A stretch of DNA of 64,000 nucleotides from Sambucus nigra (Eukaryota; Streptophyta; Magnoliopsida; Dipsacales; Adoxaceae). The notes under the pieces were generated by a model. The model did no database searches. It saw only the letters and a list, made by a program, of their open reading frames with translations, and was not told the origin of the DNA. Position 1 is the stretch's first letter. Each line of letters begins with the position of its first letter. Below are positions 57,230-64,000 of the stretch, piece after piece. The DNA is taken from assembly GCA_949130495.1 (NCBI GenBank), contig OX422213.1, positions 536,781,467 through 536,845,466 on the forward strand. Direction: 5' to 3'. The position numbers and the translations under genes were made by a program.

Positions 57230-59290
57230 TTAGTCACAACAAATTAGCATAATTTAGATGATAATGAAATTTTGCATGCGGCGTGACTTTGTAACGTATG
57301 TTCGGAATAATTAATTGGTAATATTAATTATGTGATTATTGGACCATGTGTACGTGTATAATAAAACAGTGTGTATTTTTATTACATCCTCAGGTATTAC
57401 CATGTGTTGTAGGTAATATCGTTTTTATTGGACTCTGGTGTGTCAAGGATGCCCAATTCTATATTTTTAACATTTTAAATTGGTCTTGGGGGGTAGTTAT
57501 ACCCTTAGGAGGAATTTCGGGTAAATTCGTGTGGTATTTCGAGTTCATTTAATGGCCTGAAAATAAGCATTTATATTAGGTGCGGAAATTGAAGGTTTAA
57601 ATAAGGCTTAAAGTTTATAAATATAATTATTAACATGATAGAACAAACCCTAGGAGCCATGGGTATTTGGAAAAAGCATAGAAAAGTCCAAGCAGGACAA
57701 ACCAGAGGATTTATGCCTACACTGTGTATTCTTCAATTTTTAGATAAGAATCCCTTGCAATACTCATTAAATCAGCAATCCATTTAGAATATATGTTTTC
57801 ACTTTTTCAAATCTAAATTTTAAAACATGTTTAGAGATTAATTCCTTTAGGATATATTATCATAAAAAATTGAATTTATTAGAAGTAATAAAAATATGTC
57901 ATGCATTAGATGCTGGTACTTTGATAAATAGATAATTAAATTATTGGACTATATCTTGTAGATTTGTGATTTAATCGACTATTTAGAATAAGGATTCATT
58001 ATTATGAAGTTTTCCTAAGTTAATTTAAGTTTTAGATCCGCGATGAAGAACGAACCTAATATTAATTGGGTAATGGTTTAAGTTAGGAAGATTAAATCTT
58101 TAGGTTTCAATCACGAAATTGATGTTAATAAACCCATGTTATTGTGTATATATGATTAGAATCATGCACCTACTATTATAACTATGATATGTTTAGTTGT
58201 CGTATCGATTAGAAAGATTAAATTTCATTAATGGAGGATTTTGGTGGCTAAACCCATAAAGAAGACGAAGTGTCTGTGTAGTGGTCGATCAAAGAATTTG
58301 GTCGATAGATCAATGACCACAGAATAGGCACAATGAGGAATTTTGTTTAATGGGTTAGATTTTTGAGTTTTATTTTCGTTCGGGGTTCTTCCTAGGATGG
58401 TTAAACCTAGTATTTTGAGATGAGAAGATTAGTAAAATTTAGGAATGAGTTCTTAGGGTTAGGTATATAACCCCTAAATGACGTTAAAGCCCTCTGGCAT
58501 GGGATTTGGGTTAGATTGAGGAAACGCGCGAGTGAACGGTACCTTAGGATCGTGTCTATACGTTGGGCTTGTAAAGTGAATAAGTAAAGTATTATTGGGG
58601 ATTATTTCTGGTCTTGAGTATTTATAGACCATATGATTAAATTATAAAATAAACGAGGAAAACTATATGTATGTTATAAGAGAATGTATGAAGATTTATA
58701 GTGAGACACTCAATGACCCCAGGTTGGGACATGCGCATAGTATTGCACTTGGATGAGAGATGGGGTGCTTATTGAATGTGAGAGTCTATGGGTGACATAC
58801 TTATTGTAAATTAATCGCGTGATTTATCTTGTTGTATTGTAGATATTCTTGCAACTTTAGGGCGCTAACCCAAAATATAAATGCTTTCCTTCCACGTTCA
58901 TTATTATATATTTACAGTAGGGCTGAGCAATCAGACTTGCAGTTGTGGAGATCCAGCTTGGTATTCTTAGAGTTGGAGATGCCGGTTCATTGTAGTTATC
59001 GATTATATTCAGGAGTTCTTTTAGAAGTGGTAATTGTTGTACTCCTCATGTATTTTAGTTGTAACATTTGTACTCAAACATTGTTATATGGTGGATTCAT
59101 TTTTTGAAAATCATCTATTGTTATTCAGTTTATTTCTGTCATCATCTGTCGTTGAGTTTTTATCTTGGTTGGTTTTTATTCATTGTAGTTCCTCATTTAT
59201 CATGATGCTGAAAATAACATAAATTATTTTCGCGCTCCATATCTTTTGTGTCTAATCTAATCAACCAAGTGAAAAAATGGGGGTGTTATA
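57230..59290 (+). repeat. probable long gypsy-type LTR relic
   Basis: The general plan resembles 43256-46302: a GTCGATCAAAG / GTCGATAGATCAATG block near 58284-58316, an end of the type GGGGGTGTTATA at 59290, and no coding. It is not close enough for me to call it the same family. Boundaries are uncertain. Confidence 0.35.
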
Positions 59291-59318
59291 GATTATTTTG
59301 TGGAATCTAAATTAGACC

Positions 59319-59819
59319 TGTCAAAATGTCACACGACATGATAACACGATACAAAACTAGAATTTAATGGGTTTAGACTTATAGGGTTAGAATCAAATCG
59401 GGTCAACACGATAGACCCATTACGACAACAGTTCGGGTTTGAAAATGTTGATACACTCGATTAGGCCCATTTGTACATATTAATACCATTAACCCTACCT
59501 TAAATCTTTGTTTAGATCTTATCTTTGATATATTTTATAATATTTGTCAATTTGTGTAAGGAGTATTTTGTTTTGGGGATCTTATTAGTGTTACCATTTG
59601 AAATTTAGAATGTATGAATTAATTATATCATTTTATGAAGAATTATAGTTACTTAACATGTGTTAACGGTTTAGGTTGTGTGACCCATCAACAGTAGCTA
59701 TTTGAGTGTGGGTTGGTTATTGGGAACCGATTTATAAAGTGTCGTATATGGGTTAAGGAATTTTTTGCACAAACCCGATATCACACGACACGAATACGAT
59801 CCAACACGACTTGTTGACA
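59319..59819. mobile_element. MITE-like element with ACACGA subterminal motifs
   Basis: It starts TGTCAA and ends TTGACA. Multiple ACACGA/CACGACA words lie at both ends (59329-59350 and 59780-59812). Such arrangements are typical of non-autonomous DNA elements, perhaps hAT-like. No clear target duplication is seen. Confidence 0.5.
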
Positions 59820-59888
59820 CAACTAACTAAAAAGCAAAGGTTAATTCATATATTATTGATTAACTTAATATATATGTTTGTTGTACTA

Positions 59889-60130
59889 AGGCCAACCACA
59901 GTGGGAGACCTAAATGAGAATATTTATAGTTTTTCTCCCCACAATGGATATGAAACAATGCACATTTCACTGAACAAATGTATAGTCTGGATGCAACTTT
60001 GTATTCTCAATACACATTGTGTAATTGTGCCCCATAGTGGTGGGCAAAAAAATGTTAACCGCCGAAGAGTTTTGGGCACTACACTGTTAACCGCCCAATC
60101 AATTTCTTTAAAAAAGGATATAATATAGAA

Positions 60131-60210
<80 letters not shown>

Positions 60211-60256
60211 GGGCTACAAATAGTTAACCATCCAAGGTGCAGCCCTCGTGGTTGGG
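59889..60256. mobile_element. possible MITE with GGCCAACCAC ends
   Basis: GGCCAACCACAGTGGGAG on the left and AGCCCTCGTGGTTGGGC on the right are imperfect inverted repeats. A similar CCCATAGTGGTGGGC lies inside near 60032, so there may be two overlapping copies. Contains the microsatellite at 60132-60210. Confidence 0.35.
60132..60210. repeat. (AT)n(GA)n compound microsatellite
   Basis: (AT)n to about 60185, then (GA)n to 60210. Confidence 0.95.
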
Positions 60257-60575
60257 CAAGAATATGTTAATCGCCTAGTCCATTTTTACATTTCCCATTA
60301 TGAAAATGACAATGGATATGAAAACCTAAATGTACACTATCATAACTTTTTACATCTTCCTACCGTGGTTAGGGTATATGTATATGCACATGACTAGATG
60401 CATATTATAGGACTCATAGTTACTCATGTAGGATTTTGTATCAATTAGGAAGTAGGTGCAAGGCCGGTTTGAGGGGACGCCAGGGAGGTAGCTGCCTTGA
60501 GCCAAATCGACGCATTTTAGGGGCCTCAAAGTTTTATGTGTATTTCTATTTATAGCATCATTTTCCAAATGTCCC

Positions 60576-61172
60576 TGTTGATGTAAAAAACTAGATCGCT
60601 CTAATTTTTCAATAACAGATAAATAAATAAGACAAAGATTTTTAAAGTGGTTCGGCTAGGAATAAAGCCTACGTCCACTGTTATGTTATTGCTGAGTGTT
60701 TGTGGAATTCTTGATTACAAGTTCTCTCGAAAAATTCTGGTCCCCTTGAATGAGGATGATACAAGGTATTTATAGCCTTGAGGCTGTACATGAAAGGTTC
60801 GATACATTAAATGACATACATATGAAAGGGTAATACATTTAATGCAGAATGCGTGCCAAGAATATAAGCATTCAAGGAATATCTGAACTGTTGATTATCT
60901 GGCAATTAATGATACGACCGAGATGCAGCTCGGACCGCCATAGCTGTTCGCTGATCAGGAGTTCCTTGGAACATTAGAGTACCTCGGTGCTATAGAGTTC
61001 CTCGGTGTGTTAGAGTTCCTCGGTGTGATAGAGTTCCTCGGCGTATTCTCGTTGCTCGGAAAGAAGCATGGTTGGTCGGGAAATGATCTTCCTCGATGCT
61101 ATTGTGCCACGTAGATTGACACGTGTCTTCGTCTTATTCGTCCACATCAGCATATTAATTTTGGTATCAACA
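60576..61172 (-). repeat. Tat-like element 3, 3' LTR
   Basis: 597 bp, TGTTGATGTA to TATCAACA. The right side is followed by GAAGCCCCCAATG, the complement of a purine tract (CATTGGGGGCTTC) on the minus strand. A TATA box (GGCTATAAATACC on the minus strand) lies near 60771. Both fix minus orientation; gag and pol lie beyond the right window edge. Confidence 0.85.
60957..61064. promoter_or_regulatory. 18-bp phased repeat array in LTR
   Basis: Units of the type TAGAGTTCCTCGGTGTGA start at 60957, 60975, 60993, 61011, 61029 and 61047: six units exactly 18 bp apart, the first and last degenerate. The array lies on the U3 side of the LTR, upstream of the TATA box on the minus strand. Confidence 0.85.
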
Positions 61173-61185
61173 GAAGCCCCCAATG
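61173..61185 (-). other. polypurine tract, Tat-like element 3
   Basis: On the minus strand CATTGGGGGCTTC immediately precedes the 3' LTR. Confidence 0.8.
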
Positions 61186-61415
61186 TTTCATATTTTGAAC
61201 TTTGAAGAGTATGGAACATTCTTTCTCGGTATATGGCGATATTAAATGTCCTTCCCGGGTTTCAGGAACATTGTATTCAAATTTCCTTCTTATTTCGCAG
61301 TTTCCGCCTTTTTTATAAGCGCTTCGATATTCGTGCAAATTTTGTCCTCTTAGCCGCCGGAAGTTTAGTAGTTTCTTTTTGGTAATCATTTCTTTCGCCG
61401 CTTCCCAATGCAAAG

Positions 61416-61424
61416 TATTTAAAC
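61416..61424 (+). promoter_or_regulatory. TATA-like box of antisense gene, element 3
   Basis: TATTTAAAC, 172 bp before the ATG at 61588. Confidence 0.5.
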
Positions 61425-61587
61425 TTCTTTGGTAACCATACCGTCGTCTACGATTTTCATTCTCTGTATTCAAGCTTTCTATTCTCTTCTTCTCTTGTGC
61501 GTTCATCCTTGTTTCCGTTCGTTGTCAACACATCTCCTTTCTTTCTGTAAGATCTTCTTTCTTTCTTCTGTATCTCTTTTATTCAAT

Positions 61588-64000
61588 ATGGTTTATATTG
61601 TGGAGTCTATTGAGAAATTCCGTTCTGATTTTTCCATTCCTTCGTGGGTAACTCTAGAGGTTCTTTCTGAGCCTTTAGATTACTTTCGATTGGCTGAGGG
61701 ACATTGGTTCCCCAGTCTTTTTGTTGCTGAATGCGGTTTTTCCTTTCCACCAAACCCATTATGTCTTGAGTTTTGTCAATATTTTGATCTTGTTCCTGCA
61801 AAAATAGCCCCCAATTCATGGAGAATAATTAACGGGGTGCACAAATTAAATCTAACTCATGGGACTCGTATTGGGATCCCTGAAATTATGTTTTGTTATA
61901 AATGGGCTGTTCTAGATAATATTTATTATTTAAAAACTAGGTATTTGAATAGGGCTCTTGTAGTTAATCTCCCTGACTCAAATAGGGATTATTTTGAGCA
62001 TGGGTTGGTCATAAAAAATTGGCAACATGTGCCTTTATCTGGGAATGAAGTATACAACGGTCCCAGATGCCCCCCATACGGCAATGGGATAGGTTTATTT
62101 TTCATTTTATTTTACTTAGGAAATTATGCTTTCATCATGTTTGACAAAATGTATGACTGATATTCCATTATGTATTTATTTGCAGTTGATAGCAAAAGAA
62201 AAACTCCAAAAGAGTCAGAAGTGAATATCAAGCATTTGAAACTTATCTGGAATTTGCATAAGACCATTGCTGACGAGCATATTAGATCTGCTTCATATTT
62301 ACTACAGTATAAGAGTTACACAACCTCTTATACTGCTCGCCCTGTTGAACCAGCTTCAACACCAGAAAGTTCATCTTCAGATTCTCATATCCCCCTATCT
62401 CAGAGAATGGGCAAGAAAAGAGCTCCTCCTGCTCTATTTGGTGAAATTTCTTCTGCTGTTGGAGCCCAGAAAGGCAAAATTGATGTCCCAGAGGGGACTA
62501 AAAAAGTAGATGCTGGTTCCTCCAAGGTTGCCGAGAAGCCCCCAGTGGCCCCGAGCAAGAAAAATGCTCCTGCTGATGTGATTACAATCTCTCCGACCAA
62601 GACTTCTTCCTTGGTTGATGCTGCTGACCCTCCTTTGAAGAGATTGAGGAAATCATCCTCAGTTAATCTTGCTGGAACTGCATCTTCTCTACCCGCTGGT
62701 GGTAGTAGTGTTTCAAACATCATTCTTCCGAGTTCTTCCAAGAGCTCAGTTATACCCGAGGTTCTCGGGGTTGATGAAAAAATTCCTAGGGATACACTGA
62801 CATCCCTAGCTGCTCGTCATCTTTCTTCAGTAAATTTCTCACTCCTTTGGTCTTTCTTTCTTTTTCTTAAATTCTTGTATTTGTGTTGACTTTATTGTTT
62901 TTCTTATCTTTTAGCTGGTGAACTGCTTCAATACCATCGTGAAGAAAGATCAAGTTATTAAAGCTTCCAGTTCCTCGTCCGATGTTGACGATGCTTTGTT
63001 GGGTTTAGCCCAATCTGTGAAGGGATCTCGCCAACAGTACATCGAGGAGAAAACTGTTTGGGAGAAAAAGTTGGCTATGGCTGAGGCTGATAAGATGAGG
63101 ATGGCTGAGACCTCCAAGAATTTGGAGGAGAAAATTAAGGGTTTGGAGGTTAAACATCAGGAATCTGATGATAAGTTGAAGAAGGCAGAAGAAGAATTAT
63201 TTACTCTGCGAGATATCAAGGTTAAGAAAGAGGAATTGGAGGTGAAGCTTTCCTCGGAGAAGTCGAGGAGAAAAGTTGCAATCAAGAAGCATTTCAGCGT
63301 TGGTTGGGAGAAAGGATGGGAGAGAGGGATAGCTGCAATGACATCCTAAGTCCAATATGGGGAGTTGAAATACTTCCATGATGGCTGGGTGGCTGCTCTG
63401 CAAGAGCTAAAGGTCCAAAACGATTCTGAACTATTCCACCGGCATCTCCCTGGTCCTCCTCCACCAATTGTGGAAGAAGAAGATGAGCCTGCCTCAGATG
63501 AGTCTTCTATGGCTATGGGTGATCAAGTTTCTGCCTCTCAACCCTCTGCCACCGAGGACGTTTCTTCCATGCCTCCTCCTCCCGAGAAGATTCCTACCGA
63601 TCAAGCTGTTGTTACCACCGAGCAACCGAGCTCCTCGTCCCAGCCTCCCGAGAAAGTCTTGGGAGACAAGGAAAAGGTGTGAAGTTGTTCGGTAGCATTT
63701 CTGTATTTCCTTGTAATCGAACAATGTAACTTTTTGATGATCTAATAAAACATATCTTTGCTCATCTCTGTTGTTGATAACTTGTTTTTGTTGATTGTTG
63801 TCTTTTTCTTGTCATTAGTTTGTTGCTAGAATGGAATTGATCTCTTCTCATGATACCGAGCTGATGCAGCAATGTCATCAATACTATAAGGCTGGTCATA
63901 CAGACCTTAGTACATCGGAAATTGCTGATATCCTTGGTCATGGTGCTTCAGAGCAGGCTATTGAGGCTTATCGGTACTTGAAAGATTTACTCGACCGAGC
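61588..64000 (+). CDS. Tat-like antisense gene, element 3 (best preserved, runs off window)
   Basis: Exons 61588-62092, 62186-62829 and 62915-63676, probably then 63819 to beyond the window. Exons 1-3 keep frame across both introns; one stop (TAA 63347-63349) interrupts exon 3. Domains in order: an N-terminal globular part with FVAECGFSFPPNPLCLEFCQYFDL.P..I.PNSWRI (residues ~50-90), which resembles the putative gypsy-type transposon family PF04195; NRALVVNLPDSNRDY...GLVIKNWQ (~130-155); a Ser/Pro/Lys-rich linker; a coiled coil (exon 3, ~62990-63290) ending HFSVGWEKGWERG; FHDGW...NDSELFHRH; and an acidic, Pro/Ser-rich tail. The last exon begins DTELMQQ...LLDRA. The gene is antisense to its host element. 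I infer no enzymatic activity; function is unknown. Confidence 0.8.
62093..62185 (+). other. intron 1 of antisense gene, element 3
   Basis: 93 bp, GT at 62093, T-rich end TTTATTTGCAG, phase 1. Splicing joins GNGI to VDSKRK. Confidence 0.75.
62830..62914 (+). other. intron 2 of antisense gene, element 3
   Basis: 85 bp, donor CA/GTAAAT, acceptor TTATCTTTTAG, phase 0, T-rich throughout. Exon 3 continues with LVNCFNTIVKKDQ. Confidence 0.75.
63677..63818 (+). other. possible intron 3 / alternative 3' end, element 3
   Basis: If read through, exon 3 ends at TGA 63680-63682, and CTAATAAAACA at about 63742-63752 could serve as a poly(A) signal. If spliced from GTGTGA at 63677 to CATTAG at 63818, the frame continues (phase 0) into the next exon. 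The acceptor context TAG/TTTGTTGCTA matches TAG/TTTGATGCTA in element 2. Confidence 0.5.

Noticed and set aside
63468..63724. Overlapping frames in the Pro/Ser-rich tail
   Set aside because: Alternative-frame shadows of the antisense gene exon 3, caused by low-complexity codons.
1..64000. Organelle, bacterial or viral origin of the window
   Set aside because: Density of plant LTR elements, initiator-Met PBS sites, introns and microsatellites fits nuclear plant DNA; no organellar genes, operons or viral replication genes are seen.

Overview
This window is nuclear DNA of a flowering plant, most likely a eudicot. It is AT-rich and long AT runs are frequent. PBS sites of the plant initiator-Met tRNA type recur, and the mobile elements are plant Ty1/copia, Ty3/gypsy Tat-type, plant L1-type LINE and TRIM families. 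I found no intact host gene, rRNA, tRNA or CRISPR array. Almost every recognisable coding segment belongs to a transposable element. The one possible host-gene relic is a broken minus-strand coding stretch near 15.2-17.4 kb.

Layout. 1-2050: gag tail and non-coding spacer of a copia (SIRE-like) element. 3037-6890: copy 1 of a dispersed ~1.2 kb repeat, split by an L1-type LINE (4226-6761) that keeps a 494-codon ORF1 but has no ORF2. 7581-7822: foldback element. 8217-13476: minus-strand copia element with a perfect 5-bp target duplication, an internally deleted reverse transcriptase, and an unrelated solo LTR inside its 3' LTR. 14.03-14.88 kb: ~170-bp tandem repeat. 15.2-17.37 kb: gene relic interrupted by copy 2 of the 1.2 kb repeat.

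17374-33923 is a three-level nest. A minus-strand copia element (LTRs 17374-17664 and 33607-33923) holds a short TRIM-like LTR element (19128-32920). One LTR of that element in turn holds a 12 kb minus-strand Ty3/gypsy Tat-like element (19601-31605).

34476-40831: a plus-strand SIRE-like element with both LTRs, PBS, gag and PPT but no pol. 43.25-47.5 kb: a long gypsy-type LTR, its PBS and a decayed start of internal region. 47.53-48.88 kb: another SIRE-like spacer. 48.95-55.43 kb: 3' half of a plus-strand Tat-like element (integrase, antisense gene, 3' LTR). 55.6-60.3 kb: foldback, TRIM LTR, LTR-like DNA and MITE-like elements. 60576 to the window end: 3' end of a minus-strand Tat-like element with its antisense gene.

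The most interesting signals are two. (1) All three Tat-like elements carry, between pol and the 3' LTR and antisense to pol, a gene-like unit. It has a TATA-like box 167-172 bp before its ATG, introns at matching positions and phases, a conserved DGW...SELF..H motif, and in two copies a polyadenylation-signal-like sequence before a further acceptor. (2) LTRs of the SIRE-like element and of the solo LTR carry near-palindromes of type TCGTTCGAGCGA repeating every 22 bp, just upstream of a TATA-like box. A different gypsy LTR carries an exact 18-bp array. Both look like promoter-proximal cis-element arrays.
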